From Selaginella moellendorffii (taxonomy: Eukaryota > Streptophyta > Lycopodiopsida > Selaginellales > Selaginellaceae), in NCBI RefSeq assembly GCF_000143415.4, contig NW_003314301.1, positions 836,093 through 900,092 of the forward strand: a stretch of DNA of 64,000 nucleotides. The letters are read 5' to 3'. A program made the translations under genes and the position numbers. Numbering within the stretch: the first letter of the stretch is position 1; every line of letters begins with the position of its first letter. Shown one piece after another: positions 11,428 to 24,725 of this stretch. Under the pieces are notes generated by a model. That model made no database searches and had not been told where the DNA came from. It saw only the letters and a program-made list of their open reading frames with translations.

Positions 11428-13255
11428 GACACACACACACACACACAGACACTCTCCTCTTTACCAAGTGAGAAAACAAAGAGAGTATAGCTTATATGTG
11501 ATACTTATAACTCTTCCAAAATTTCTCTCTCTTTCTATAGTTTTTTTCTCATCTGGAGAGCATTTTCGCTTGATGGAAAGTTGATCACAAACAATGCCCT
11601 CGGAAAGATTGTGGAGGGTTGTTTTGTATAGAACAGACAAAAGCAAAGAAAAATACTGTGATTAAAACTCTTTGAACGTGACTACTAAGAATTTCTCTCT
11701 AGTTTAAGGCTGTGTCCCAAAGACGGCACATTTAGACTGGCGCTTTCTCTGAGGGGGCGGGGGTGGACAAAAGTAGGGGCGTGAGTGCATGGAAGCTTCG
11801 CGGTTTGGTTGCCTAAAGTCGAGTTGCCACACTAGGAATCAGTGTTATGCGTTGCTACCTACAAGAGCCAGCCAACGAAGAAGAAGAGAAGAAGATTGGG
11901 TTTGAGTGGCCTAGCCCACTCAAACTAGAACACGCACATACTCTCTTTTGCTATTGGTCCACCACCAAATTTTGCACTTGTACACAAACATCAGGTACAT
12001 AAGTATGTTGTTTAATTTTATTAACAAGGAAAGACACTAAGAAATGTGATCAAGATATATCAAATTATCTTAATATTTCCAATCTCAAAAATATCAAGCT
12101 TTTTCACAGCACTTTTCTGAAAATATCTGCAAAGAAATGTAATAAATTTTATTAAAACAAAACTAAATAATCTGACTAATATTTGTGTTCATATTGCATT
12201 ATTCTTCAAAATCATGATATTGTGAGACATTAGATTCAACAATTATATAATATAGCTTACAGATAATTCTTTGTTTTTGCACTTTTACCAAGTAAATGTG
12301 ATTGTAAAGAGAAAGAAAATTAGTTAAAATATTAAAAATTAACTCTTGAACCATACTTATTTAGGCTGAAAAAAATATTTACTCCAGAATCTTTTTACTT
12401 CTAATAGATTATATTATTTTGAAGTTATAGTTTTTATTTTTTGAAAAATATTGTACTAAATATAAAAGTGAAGTATAATTTTGTTAATTCCTTACTTTGA
12501 AAAATAAAGAACCCAAATATTAAACTTAATTTTAAAATAAAAGGAGGTAATAACACAAATGTATCTTTTTTATTATGTTTATATCATATTTTGTTATCTT
12601 TATAATAATTACAACCATCTTCACTAATAAAATAGTATTATGAGTTTTAGATTACAAATTTAAATATTTACAAATTAAGGTATTAATCTTGAGAAAACTT
12701 TAACTTTATTGTTTCCTCTCCAAGGGTTTACTATGTAGCATGCAAAAATATCATTATTTCTTTTTTTGTTATGTAATATAGCACATAAAATATAATTAAA
12801 TATATAATTTTCCCCAAAAGGCAAATCAATGGTTATTTATATGTTTATTAACTGCCAAAATAAATGCACCATGTTTGTGCTTAACTCAAAAAATGTATAT
12901 TTGAGTGTAAAAAATATTAAATAACAATAATTAAAATTTTAAAAAAAGGCTTTATAAAACACAAATGAAAAATAAAGTTCAGAATAATTTATTAAAGTGT
13001 TCTAAGGAAGAAAAAAAATTTACACTACACTAAATTTGTATAATTTTAATTTATAATTATTCTTAACTTTTAATTTTGGCAAAATTTAACTTTTACTTAT
13101 TTAAAAAGATAAAATATAATTAAGTTTCAAATCATGTTAAAAAGTTTACCCTAACAAACAGAACTTTAGGTTTAGTGGTGATGGACGAGGCTTCTACAAG
13201 TGTGGGAATCAGTCCGGTAGGGAATGTGGGCTTGGATCCAGCTTACCCTTGTCTT
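11428..13255. repeat. AT-rich long repeat R2 (copy of R1)
   Basis: Direct repeat of R1 with the same (CA)n start (about 11430-11447), the same GC-richer block (11700-11960), AT-rich body and right end (to about 13250). It lacks about 200 bp present in R1 and carries scattered small indels. Non-coding. Confidence 0.8.
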
Positions 13256-14744
13256 GTCCTTTTACAGGATTACTACATCGAAGTTAAATATTCCATTTGG
13301 ACTTATTATGTTCGTCCTCACTCCACAATCCATGTCATTCATCTTTGCTCCACTATTATATTTGTTTATCCTGACTTTATCATTAGGGCTAGACTCCCAT
13401 CTGTCCTTTCTACCCCCTCCAAAGAAAAAAAAAGTTTGAAGTGTCAGGGCAGAAATGAGAAACTGAAAAAAATTAAAGACAAATAATTGTGGAAGAAGAA
13501 AAAATGGATAAAGAAGTATCAAAAGAGGAATTTATAGTAGTTGGCAATATAGAAATAAAAAAATCAAAAGAATGACATGTGCTCAAAGTTTAGAAAATAA
13601 GGGACTTCCTATCATAAAATACTTCAGCCACCACAATATAAGTAAAAGATTCACACATATCAACTTCTTCAACATATAACAAAACTTTTGAGATGGGAAA
13701 ATTAATAAAAATGTCTATACTCTCAATAAAACACATAAACTCCTTAGCACAAACAATAAAATAAAGACTCTCAATGGCACTCATAATTAGGGATATGCAT
13801 TGAACTTGAGATTTTGACCAAAGTGATTCAACCCTTGGAATTGGGGAATACTCAATATCAAAATTGATTAAAGTCTTTTTAAATAAAGAAAAAGTAAGAT
13901 TTTCAACTTCATGCACATACTTAACATCCAGATTAATATGAAGAGGACATAACACTCAACTCAACATTGAATTGAGAATGAAAATCATGAGAGTCACAAA
14001 TGATCAATGTGCCAAGAGAAGAAAACATTGCAAATGAGGAAGAAATACTAAAAACATGAAAAGGTGGCTTATGCTGAGAAATTAAAAAAATATTGGGAAA
14101 TAACAAAAGGTAAATAGAAAGGATCAAGTGGTAGATTGTAAGATTGACATTTATCCCATGAAATCTTCATTTCATCTCCAAAGTTATCTCTATAATAATC
14201 AAGCTCGTTATCACAATCTGAAATCCACTTGAGTTCGTACATATCATTTTTCTATAAACTTGATCCTTGAACATTCTCCAAGAATTGGATTGTATCATTC
14301 ATAGTTCGTTAATCAATGTCAACATCACACTCCACATCAACAGAAAATAGTAAAACACCAAAAAGAAAACAAATTATGTAATCATGTTCTATGAAAGTTA
14401 AAGACAACAACACACCAAAAATATGCATAATACCAACATGAGCACACCCCACAACACCAAAAGTTCGATCTAATGGAGTAGCATTAATAACTTTAAGTGA
14501 TATACTCTTTGATTGATGACTACATGGTATGGTAGAAGAAAAGAATACAATGAAAATTATAAGAAAGAGTAGATCTAAGCATAGACATAACTAAAGTTCT
14601 AGATCTTACAAAAAATTATTACATATCTAGATTTCAAAAAGAATGAAGAAATAAAAACAAAAAGCACAATCCTAAACACTAGAGCAAAGCACTTCTAAAA
14701 AACTTTGCCCATCAGGGACAAATTGCAATATCCCTCAACTGCAC
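13256..14744. other. Region between R2 and R3 with no recognisable gene
   Basis: AT-rich, with short open frames on the minus strand (13590-13955, 13933-14127) that show no motif I know. They may be relics of a transposon polyprotein. 14700-14744 precedes the ~100-bp element described under R3. Confidence 0.35.
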
Positions 14745-15785
14745 TAATATAAGTGCTCAAGATATAAGAATGGTTATATTAATTGGGGTTTAGATTTTTA
14801 TTTAAATACAAGAATGGATGGACTATATTTAGTTCTGAATGAATGGTCGATAAGTTAGGGAAATACATATATATACATATATATATTTACAAACCTTACA
14901 GATTAAAGTATAAAATATTATAAATTGGTGGTATTATGTTGCTTTTGTTACCTTTATATAATTACAACCATCTTCAATAATAAAAAGTGTTATGAATATC
15001 AAATTACAAATTTAAATAGTTACAATTTAAGTTCCTAGTTTTGACCAAGCTTTAATTTTATTGTTTTCTCTCTAAGGGTTATATATATATAGTATGCAAC
15101 CTAAAAAATATTATTATTTCAAATTTTTATTATGTGGTATACCACATCAAATATAATTAAATATATTATTTGCTTCAAAGAGTAAGTCAAAGGTTGTATA
15201 TATACTTGTTCACTGCCATACCATATTTATATTGAATTTAAAATATGTATATTTGAGCTGAAAAAAAATTCAATGAGAATAATAAAAATTTCAAAAAATA
15301 AAATGTTTTATAAAATTACAATACAATTTTAAATATTTATACAATTTTAAATATTCTATTAAAGTGTTCTTAAGAAGAAAAAACTAATTTAACACTATTC
15401 TAAATTTGTATGTTGTTACTCCTAACAAAATAATCTGTATTATTTAAATTTTGTAAATTTATAGATATTCTTAACTTTTAATTTTTTGCTTTAAATGGAA
15501 AATTTTAAAGTAAATAAATTTTCCTTATTTTTAAAAAGTTAAACAAAATAAATTTTAAATCATGTTAAAAACTTTACCCTAACAAACTAAACTTTAGGTT
15601 TAATGGTGATGGATGAAGCTTCTAGAAGTGTAGGAATCAGTCCGGTAGGAAATGTGAGCTTGGATCCAGCTTACCCTTGTCTTGTCCTCTCACAAGATCT
15701 AATTCACGAGATTTTCAAGAGCCTTTGGGAGAAGGCCAGCCAGGGTTTGCTCTTCCTCTCTCTCTCTTTTGTCTGAGCTCCACAA
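14745..15785. repeat. AT-rich repeat R3 with ~100-bp inverted segment
   Basis: 14930-15785 matches the right 800 bp of R1, including the block around 15560-15785 (TTTGTCTGAGCTCCAC end). The first ~100 bp (14745-14850, with TTAATTGGGGTTTAGA and AAGAATGGATGGAC) match the reverse complement of about 31450-31565, next to R4. A TA-rich microsatellite lies at 14866-14886. Confidence 0.7.
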
Positions 15786-16161
15786 CAGATGTTGCCCAGG
15801 CGGATGAATCCAACGTAGGCGCAACCTCGAAAAGAACCAAGTCCAAAGCAGAGCTTTCTAAAGATCATAGAGAAATGCAGCCAGTTTCGTTTCCGTTTTG
15901 CAGCAAATGCGAATGCTCTGTGAGTTGCTCAAGCTCTTCGTCAGAGGTCGGGTTTACTCTATTTCGTTTCAAAGAAGGAACTAGAACCAAAACTTCTGGG
16001 CTGATTGATGCAGAGGCAGTCGGGCGAGTGGGAATCATTGCAGAGGCCGAGGGAAAGGATCGCATCGAAGCAACACATTTCGAAAGAATGCTACCGCAGT
16101 TTTTGCTGGACTTCTAGCTAGAGACGAAGATGGTGCTCGCGGGAAGAACTCTAGCAGCGGT

Positions 16162-18446
16162 ATGAGAAGGCTGGCCAGAGGACTCGCTACAGACTGTGCA
16201 AGCAAACAGCTAAACTTGAGAGAGTACCTCGATTCGAAGCTATGCTCCTCCGATGTCTCCACTCTGGCTCGTCTCATCCGCGAGTGTGGTTCTCTGGAAA
16301 GCCTGTTAGATGCACAAAAGATTCACAGTCACATTGTAGAGTCTGGCTTTCAGGAAAGCTTTTACCTGCGTGAGCGCCTCGTCCACATGTAGCTCAAGTG
16401 TGGCAGTGTAGAGAACGCCGAGGACGTCTTCTTGGACAGGAACAGGATGGCTCACTTCCGAGACGTCACGACGTGGACGGCGATGTTGTCCGCATACTCT
16501 CGTCAATCCAGCAGCACCACCAAGGTGCTCGAGTTCTACTGCCAGATGCTCCAGCACGGTGTCAAGCCCGACAGCTTCACTTTCACTGCCGTGTTGAAAG
16601 CCTGTGTTTCTGCGAGGAGAGCGTTGAGTGGCGGGAAGGCGATCCACTCCCAGATCTTAGAGAGCGGGCTAGAGGACAACGAGATCATCGGAACTTCGGT
16701 CGTGAGCATGTATGGGAAGTGCAGCAGCCTGGTCGATGCTCGAGCCTGGTTTGATGGAGTTTGTGTCTGATGTCCGCATGGAGTGATGTTGTGGAACGCC
16801 ATGATCTCGGCTTACGTCCAGAACGGCTGCTGTGGACAGTCCTTGGAGCTCTTCATGCTGATGCTCTTGGAAGGTGTCGCTCCAAACAGTGTCACGTATG
16901 TCACGGTTCTCAATGCTTGCAGCTCTACATTGACGCTGGGTATTGGCACGGCGGTTCACATCTGTGTTTGCGATCTCGGCCTCGAGTCGGACGTCCTCAT
17001 TGAGCGGGAAGAGCGGGAAGCTGGACGAAGCCCGGAAGATCTTTGAAAGGATCGAAGCTCCGGACTTGGTGTCGTGGAACTCGATGATATCAGCTCTTGT
17101 CCGGGACCGCCAAGGAGACGGTGCTCGGACGTTGTTCAAGCAGCTGCTTCTGGAAGGCGTCACTCCAAATGAGATCACTCTCATCTCTACTATCAAAGCC
17201 TGTGCTTGTCCGGAAGATTTGACGGAAGGAAAGCTGATCCACGCCTGCAGCTGTGAAAGTGGCCGGGCCTCAGTACTCTTCGTGAGGAATGCTCTCGTAG
17301 TCATGTATGGAAAATGCGGCTGTCTAGAGAAAGCTCGCGAACTGTTTGAATCTGAAACATTGGAGAGGAACTTAGTCAGTTGGAGCGTCATGGTTGCGGC
17401 TTATGCAGAAAACGGTCATGGTCACGAGGCCCCCTGCAGCTCTTCAGGATGATGATTCTGGAGGGTCAAAGCCTCGACTCAGTCGTCTTTGTCAACGTCC
17501 TCAATGCTTGTTCTTCGGCAGGAAACGCTAAGTTGCTGCTGCGGGAGAAGCTCTTCACGGCAACTTAGTTGAGGCTGGATTCGAATCGGACGTAGTAGCG
17601 GCAACGGTACTCGCGAACATGTCTATCAAGTATGGACGTTTGGAAGACGGGCGACGTGTTTTCGACAGAATGGAGGCCCGGACGCTGTCAGCTGGAACAC
17701 CATGATCTCGGGCTATGCTCAGAACGGTCGTCCCAAAGAAGCCTTGGAACTCTTCCGCCAATGGATCCCGGAGTTGCTGACAAACGGACGTATGTAGCAG
17801 CATTGGATGCTTGCGCCTGCTCAGTGGCTGCAACCGAAGGAAACTTATACACCAGCGAATACTTCAGCAGAAGATGAGCGTCGACGTAATCCTGGGAACA
17901 GCCATTGTCAACATGTATGGAAAATGTGATTGCTTGAGCGAAGCCGAGGAGTTCTTTGACAGTATACCTCTTCCCGACGTCGTCACTCGCAATGCCATGA
18001 TAGCTGGTTATGCTCAGCACGGTCACCTCGGCAAAGCTCTTGGTCTGTTCGCCAAAATGAAGCAGGAGGGAGTGAGACCCGATGGTGCCACCTTTCTTAG
18101 TGTTCTGTGTGCTTGTAGCCATGCTGGTAACTTGAAAAAAAGATCCGAGTTCTTCATATCAATGCTGGTCGATTACGAGGTTAAGATTTCTGTTGAGCAC
18201 TGTGGTTGCATGCTGGATCTGCTGAGCCGGTCAGGAATGCTGCGTGAAGCAGAGGATCTCCTAAAAAAGTATCCGACTTCAGCCAGAGATGCCGAGTGGA
18301 TAACGTTGCTGGCCGCGTCTATGACTCAAAGTGATGCAACCGTGGCTCAAAACGCAGGAGAGGGCCTTATGAACTGCCGCCCCGAGAGCTCTTTCCCATA
18401 CGTCGTGCTTTCCACTGCTTTGAGCATTGATGAGGAGGCTGCCTGA
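16162..18446 (+). pseudogene. Pentatricopeptide repeat (PPR) protein pseudogene
   Basis: Successive PPR motifs are recognisable: TAMLSAYSRQ, MYGKCSSLVDAR, NAMISAYVQNG, SWNSMISALV, MYGKCGCLEKARELF, SWSVMVAAYAENG, NMYGKCDCLSEAEEFF, NAMIAGYAQHGHLGKAL. The C-terminal part (CMLDLLSRSGMLREAEDLL) resembles the E region of PLS-type PPRs. In-frame stops occur at 16390-16392 and 16768-16770. Frame changes occur near 17010, 17440 and 17570-17830, with small deletions inside repeats. The organellar RNA-binding role of the family is therefore lost. Some GC-rich coding composition remains, so decay is recent. Confidence 0.85.
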
Positions 18447-18543
18447 GAACTAGAGCTATAGCGTGTAAAATTCAACACACCTGAATCGAAAAATTGCCTG
18501 CAGAAAAAAAAAGTTTGTGATGAAGCAATGTAAAATAGTAAGC

Positions 18544-19275
18544 CTACCCATTGAGGCACATGCTAAAAGTTTTCACACACGTTTCTCTCATCAGCTCGTG
18601 AACTTGGTCAAAAGATTGCCTTGCGTCCACAAACTTGACGACAAAAGAAAAGTCTCCGTCTTTTACCCTGCAGACCTTTGTACTGTAAGGCAACTTTTTT
18701 CTGAAAATCCAGCTGCTCATCTCCATATCCACCGCGCACAGCAGCTTCCTAAACAAAAAATAATGAAAGAGCTGCTTTATAGAATGTAGAGTACCTCTGG
18801 CGGACCAGGTCTGCAGCAGGAAGTCCAACCCCGAGAGCCTGTCCAGTTAAACGCTAAAGCTTAGGCAGCGGTCTGCACCTTGCACCACTCAAGATCCAGT
18901 CCCTTCGCAGCAGAGAAAGCCACTCCTGAGTACGAATATCGATCTACTACCAACGTTATTCCAGCCATCAATTTCATTTCCATCTGCAGTTTGTAAGAAA
19001 ACAAGATGTGCTGTTCTCAAAAACTAGTCAAGAAAGTCACACCTCTTCTCGCAGCCGTTTGCTGAAAACAAAAGATGAACAGCACGATCATCAAGCTCAG
19101 CCCCCAAGGAAGCCGAAATCGAGCTACCGATGGCCGTTGTCCTGGAAACCGCCAAGCCTCCGCCTTCAGCCCTTCAAAAACTCAACCAGCCAGTGACACT
19201 GAGAGCTCTTCCCGCTTCTGTCCAGACCCTCCAGGACAATGAGCGTCCCGCGCTTCTCTGCTCCCACTGCAAGCT
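18544..19275 (-). pseudogene. Thymidylate (dTMP) kinase pseudogene
   Basis: Minus strand reads MQLAVGAEKRGTLIVLEGLD then RSGKSSQC (P-loop). After frame changes it continues [50 protein letters not shown] plus [40 protein letters not shown] and VDARQSFDQVHE. These are the ordered motifs of dTMP kinase (P-loop, DRYSYSG, lid region). At least three indels (about 19168, 19143 and 18795) break the frame, so it is non-functional. Intron-like GT-AG segments remain, so the copy is genomic rather than retroposed. Confidence 0.8.
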
Positions 19276-20730
19276 GCATTGAAGTAACGGCTTGGAGGCA
19301 CTCCTCCATCAAGTCGACATGGCCCTGCTTCTGCTTCATCAACCATTCCCCCATTCCCTGTCGTTGAGGTTCCATAACAGGCGCATGACTGAGCAGCTCC
19401 AGAGCAATGTTCATCCACTGTTTACAAATTACAGATCGATGTAGTTAGCTTGCTAGCTCAAACAAGCGACTTACCTTCAGAAAACTACACGACACGTTCG
19501 GTTCAAGCTGCAAAGAACGAAGAAAGATCCTCAGTCACAAAACCAAAAGCTTTCTCAAAATACCTTTTCAGCAGCATGAACGTGTTCAGCAGCTCTGTCA
19601 TACTGCACGAGGCCCAGATAGCAGAGACATAAAGCACGCAATGCCTTCGCTCTCATGGTAGTTTCCTCTTCCGCAGGCAGGTAATGCATGGCAGCCTCGA
19701 ACAATGGCTGTAGGAAGAAATCCGAGCCACTATTACAAAAACACCCCAAAAGTCAGCTCTCATATAACGGTGAAATAAAAGAAATTCAGAGAAGCGCCAG
19801 ACTTCTCTTGTGGATGAAAACCTCTAAAGCAAAACGAAGAACGTTTTCTCTGAAACGGCGTCGTCTCTTTGATCAAGAACGTCAAAGCGGACAGGCACAC
19901 CTCCACTGCAGCCTTGTCATATGATATGAGAGCTACAAGCTCCTCCTCGGCCTCTTCGTAACGACTGAGCCCAATCAATGCCTTGATTGAAGGCCAGGAA
20001 CGACGTGCTAGGATGATCCGAGGAGCCTTTGAGAACCGAAACGCAGTTGAGAACTCCCTCGAAGTTCCCATTCTGGAGCGGCAATGTACCTGAGAATTGT
20101 GAGCTCCTGGCTTGTCACAGTTTGCTCCTCGCCCTTGCTCTTGCACGATCCCTTGAGCGCCTCGGAGCAAATCTCATAAGCTTACTCCATGTACTTGACG
20201 GACTCAGCCTTTGATTCCGACCCCTGGAGCGCCAGAAGTGATTTCCCGTAGAGAAGATATATGTCCACCCGCTCTTGATACCTCTCCAGGGAGTCTTGGA
20301 GAAAACCACGGGCCCTCCCTAGCATGCTGGAAGCTAGCGCCTTGTGTGACATCTCCCACACTGTTCTTTCTTGACCGCACAAGGCACAGATCAAACATGA
20401 CCTGCTGCTCTTCCCTGCTGCCGATCGATGAGAGACGATCTCGGTGGCTCGCGGCCGCGATTTGTAGTTCCGGATCTTGTGCGATCAAAGGAAGAATGTA
20501 ACCATCTTGAGAGTGCTCGACCAACGACACCGGCCCACAAGAGCATCTCGACAAAGGCGCGCGTGGTATTCCCCTAAGGAATCCACCACTGCGCGGCCTG
20601 GCGGCTGGTAGCTTAGCTTCAAGACTTGCTGATTCCCAGAGAAGAAGCCTGCTAGGTGATCGATCCTCCGCAGCGGATTCACAGTAGCCACATCGCCGAT
20701 CCCTGCACTAAGAACCTCCGAGATGATCAT
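19276..20730 (-). pseudogene. ZIP4/SPO22 meiotic TPR protein pseudogene
   Basis: Starts MIISEVLSAGIGDVATVNPL at 20730. The core region WKLSY...CVDIANSI is deleted (LKLSY joins QPPGRA). It continues through helical TPR-like pieces such as AGSSMLGRARGFLQDSLERY-type sequence, ALIGLSRYEEAEEELVALIS, LFEAAMHYLPAEEETTMRAK, YLGLVQYDRAAEHVHAAEK and MNIALELLSHAPVMEP. Frames change between pieces, partly at introns and partly at indels. The C-terminus is missing, and the thymidylate kinase remnant begins directly after it on the same strand. ZIP4/SPO22 promotes meiotic crossovers (family knowledge). It lies head-to-head with NLR2. Confidence 0.65.
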
Positions 20731-20814
20731 CCTGAGAGCAAGCGATCCTCGGGTCCAGTCCTGCGAAGCCCTAGAATATTTTCCCGCTCAACTTTGAATC
20801 CATAAACCCTAACC

Positions 20815-21200
20815 CTGGGCGGTACACGTGCCAACACATAATTGGGTTTTTATTCGGGCGAATTAAATATTGCCACGTGTATAAGTTTTGATAGAGCACA
20901 TGACTGACATGAGAACATGTAAGATTATAGCGACTTGCGGATTAATGCGACAGCGATGGAAGGTCTCTTGGTGGGACATTGATTTAATCTTCTCTTCTTT
21001 TGAAAGGTACGCTCGTTACACGCAACTAGACTAAGTCGTGCTTTACTCTTCTTTTCTTCCGTTTCTAATGGTGTCATTTAAAAAAATTAGAAAAACAATG
21101 GAACACGCATTCACGCGCAAACGTGTTGCATCATTTTCTATGTTTGAACTGGCGAGAGAAGTTATATGCTTGTGTTGAGCAAAATACAGAGCTTGTATCC
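20815..21200 (+). promoter_or_regulatory. NLR2 upstream region with two G-boxes
   Basis: G-boxes CACGTG at 20825-20830 and 20874-20879. It shares the phrase GAAAGGTACGCTCGTTACA and the leader AAAATACAGAGCTTG with the other NLR copies. On the other side it faces the ZIP4 remnant, so it was once a divergent intergenic region. Confidence 0.5.
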
Positions 21201-24200
21201 ATGGCCAACCTCGATCCCACGGGTGTGCTGAGAGCGCTTGTTTCTGAAGCTGTTAGAGAAGTGATTGGGCTTGCCAAGTCTGCCATTCATTGCAAGAAGA
21301 AGTGCAGCGAGTTGGAAGTTTCATTGACCGAAGCATCAGATCTGCTAGGTGAAATGAAGAGATATTCTGCTGCCCAGGGCTCTCTGAGCTCCTCACAACT
21401 GGATTCCTGGCTGAAAGCCCTCCAAGCCAAGGTTGAAGAGGCTAAACCTCTTATTCTTGAGTGCCAGTCGCTGCAAAATCCCATTCTGGATGGCCTAAAG
21501 AGGTAGGTTGATTGTGCTTCTCTTGGGACATTTCTGAATTGAGTTTGTGATTTTGTTCCAGGATACAGCTTGCTACCAAGATCGAACACTGCTCCAAGGC
21601 GATCCATGGGCACTTGGCTGCAGCTCCTCGAAATCTTGATGTTGAGATTCTACATACATTGAAGAAGCAAAAGGAGGTGCCCTCTAATGTGGTTCCACAG
21701 GAAGAACAGCATGTTGTTCCTCTGGATAAGCACATTTTCGGCATGGAAGAGACGCTGGAGCGGGTTGTATCAGACTTGCTGGGGTCCCCTGCAAGCAGCA
21801 AGTGGGTTGGAGTCCATGGAGCAGGAGGTGCTGGAAAAACACTCCTGGCCAAAAAAGTATGTGACAACGATCAAGTCAAGGGGTGTTTTGATCCAGTTTT
21901 GTGGCTAACATTCGGTCAGTCGGTTCAGGTACGTTCCTTAAGCTTATAATGCAACATATTGCGGCTATGGTTGTATCTCCTCAGGTGGAAGCAAAGCAAG
22001 ACGAACTTGCCAAAAAAATCCGACTAGAAGGTGATCAGATCAGCAATGAAACACTGGGGAGGGGGCTTGTTGGGAAGAGATGCTTGCTGGTGTTGGATGA
22101 TGTCTGGAAGTCCATCCATTTGGATCTCTTGGATGTGGTCCAAGAGAATGGAAGCAAGATCTTCATTACCACTCGAAAACGTGATGTGCTTGACAGTAGA
22201 GGTGCAATCAAAACCGAAATGGGGCTCTTGGGAAAGGAGGACAGCATGAAGTTGTTCGTAGTCCACGCATTCCCTAACCAAAATCATGCTCAAGTCACCA
22301 AGGCAGTGGTGGAGCAAGTTGTGGAAAAGTGTGGGGGGCTTCCACTGGTCTTGAAGGTAATTGGCAGAAGAATGGCAGGCACACAAGATTGGGACTATGT
22401 TCTGAGCAAACTCAAGGATCAACGACTTATTGCTCTTGATGAGGAACAACAGGTACTGGAGCGACTCAAGCTGGGTTACGATGCATTGTTGCCTCTTCGC
22501 ATCCAGCAGCACTTTCTCTTCTTCGCAGCATTTCCAGAAGACTATCCGATTGGATTTTGGGAGCTGTTCAGGTGTTGGAAAGGCGAAGGGCTGGTTGCCA
22601 ACATAGCAGAGGCCACGAATGTTCTAGAAAGGCTCAAGAATCACGCACTTATCACTGAAGAAGAACAAGAAAGTTGGGAAATAGTGCCGAGACAAACGAA
22701 GTATTACAGGATCCACGATGCGTTGCTGGCTCTTGCTTTGCACATCCTGGAACGAGAAGGCCCCAAGTGTTATTTCAAGGCTGGGCAGTCGCAGATGAGG
22801 GATGTGGGGGACGCCTTCACGAGTAACTACAGCAGGATTTCACTGTTTGAGTGTGGAATTTCGGAAATCCCTCTGCCTAAGAAGAACAGGGTCAAAGTTT
22901 CCAGCACCACTTGCCTGCTCTTGGATTATAATCTCGACCTCACTGCATTGCCAAGCCTCTCTCTTTTCAAAGGCTTGAAGGTTTTGTGCCTGAGTCGCAC
23001 TGGGGTGGTAAGTTTGCCACATAGCATTGGACAGCTCAAGACTCTGGAGACTCTGGATTTGTCTTCGAGTAGGTCACTCCAAAGCATCCCAGATTCACTG
23101 GGCAACTTGGCGAATTTATCATATTTGAACTTGGAAGGCTGTTTGCGACTAAAGTCTTTCCCTGTGGATGCTTTGCTCAAACTCACCAAGCTGGTCTACT
23201 TAAACGGAAGGGGATGTTGTGGAATGTGGACATGCCACAGGCTGCATCATCGGCTTTTCAAACAGAAGAAATGCTTGAACAGGAGGTTTGGAAGACTCTA
23301 TCTGGATGGGATGTTTCAGGCATTGACAAAGTTGGAGGTGTTGATTATTGATACACAGTTGGCTGTGGATCTACCAGCAAGCACAGGCAAACTGGCCCAT
23401 TTGAAACAGTTGGAAATACAGGGTTGCAAACAGGGAATATGTGACAGCTTTCAAGGCTTGCCCGACCTTGAGATTTTGAAACTCTGGGGATTGGAGCTTC
23501 CATTGACCTCAGACTGGGACTGGAGCAGATTTCCGAGGTTGAGAACTTTGGAAGTGAGCTGCTTTGGGAAAAGTGACTTTAAAGTAACCTGCAGCATGGA
23601 GAACTTGCAGGAATTGAAACTCTGGGGATTGGAGTTTCCATTGCCAGACTGGGACTGGAGCAGATTTCCGAGGTTGAGAACAATGGAAGTGGGACACTTT
23701 GGGCAAAGTGGCTATAAAGTAACCTCCAGCATGGAAAACTTGCAAAAATTGGTTATTAAGGCCAATAACCACCTTGAGGGGCTTCCTTTCTTAACACAGG
23801 AAATGTTTCCCACGCTGACAATACTCTGCCTTGAGGGATGCCAAAAGTTGATTGGGGTGCCCACCATCTCTCAACTGGCATCACTCAAGGTCCTCAACAT
23901 CGCCAGGTGTCCCTCCTTGAAGGACCTCTCCATCTCGTTCCTTCCAAATCTAGAGATAGTTCTTCTAGATACCTGCAACGAAGTGACTACCATCAACATA
24001 TCCGAGTGCCCATCACTGACAGTTGTTCAAATTCGCTCCTTTCGCATGCATGCCCGTGTTGCATTCGGTGGCAACTTCCCACGACTTGAAGCAATAACCC
24101 TTGGTGGATTTGAACAGCTTCCAGACTCTCTAGGTGCCATGGATGCCTTCTCACAGCTGAGGTGGCTGCAACTATACAGCTGTGGTATTGACCAACAACC

Positions 24201-24462
24201 AGAATGGTTCGCATCACTCACAACGTTGAGAACTCTGGGATTAAATTTTTTGGAGAACTTGGATGTGATACCCGATGGTGTTGCAAGGCTTCCTTTGCTA
24301 AGGGAGCTTGATCTGAGAGGTTGCAAGAAGATCAACATGTTACCCTTTGCAGATTCTGAAGACAGCTCCTTCTATCCATCCTTGGAGAACTTATGCTTGA
24401 GAAACACATCTGTCTCTCAAGAGCACCTCTCGGAACGCCTTCGAAAAATTGCAAAGGTTTAA
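21201..24462 (+). CDS. NLR2: CC_R (RPW8-like)-NB-ARC-LRR immune receptor
   Basis: Predicted exons 21201-21502, 21562-21928 and 21985-24462 (introns 59 and 56 bp) give 1048 residues, the longest intact receptor here. The domain order is that of NLR1: RPW8-like N-terminus (MANLDPTGVL), P-loop GAGGAGKTLLAKK, CLLVLDDVW, GSKIFITTRK, CGGLPLVLKVIG, YYRIHDALLA at the MHD position, then LRRs. It carries two copies of a 46-residue LRR unit beginning LKLWGLE(L/F)PL and containing DWDWSRFPRLRT (23476-23613 and 23614-23748), absent from NLR1. The start was chosen because M-A-(S/N)-LDPTGVL is shared by all copies. It is followed by the P450/methyltransferase/ZIP4 fragment cassette. Confidence 0.88.
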
Positions 24463-24725
24463 TGGGAAGTTTTTTAGAAGATGAGGACCTCTGCAATAAC
24501 CAAATCTCAAATTAACGAAGCTTTGGAACAATGCAAAGAGTCCATCTTTCATGATCAGTGTCATGTTGGCAGTACTCCAGTTCAACCTGGAAAACGAACA
24601 GACAGAATCATAGTACCAAAGCAACAAGCCTCGTTTTACCTCGAGCAAACAAACCAGCACCCATAAAGAGATCACGCACAGGTTCGCACGAGAATCAAGA
24701 CGGAGCATCTTCATTTCATACAAAC
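24463..24725 (-). pseudogene. Fused fragments: P450 C-terminus and methyltransferase 3' end
   Basis: Same arrangement as after NLR1: a P450 terminal segment (about 24530-24565, minus) is joined to methyltransferase last-exon sequence (from about 24566) and the remains of the preceding exon (PADQ/LFTGAG region degenerate, about 24640-24715). Confidence 0.6.

Noticed and set aside
15677-16117. 146-codon frame upstream of the PPR pseudogene
   Set aside because: It starts inside repeat R3 and has no recognisable domain; the minus frame is equally open.
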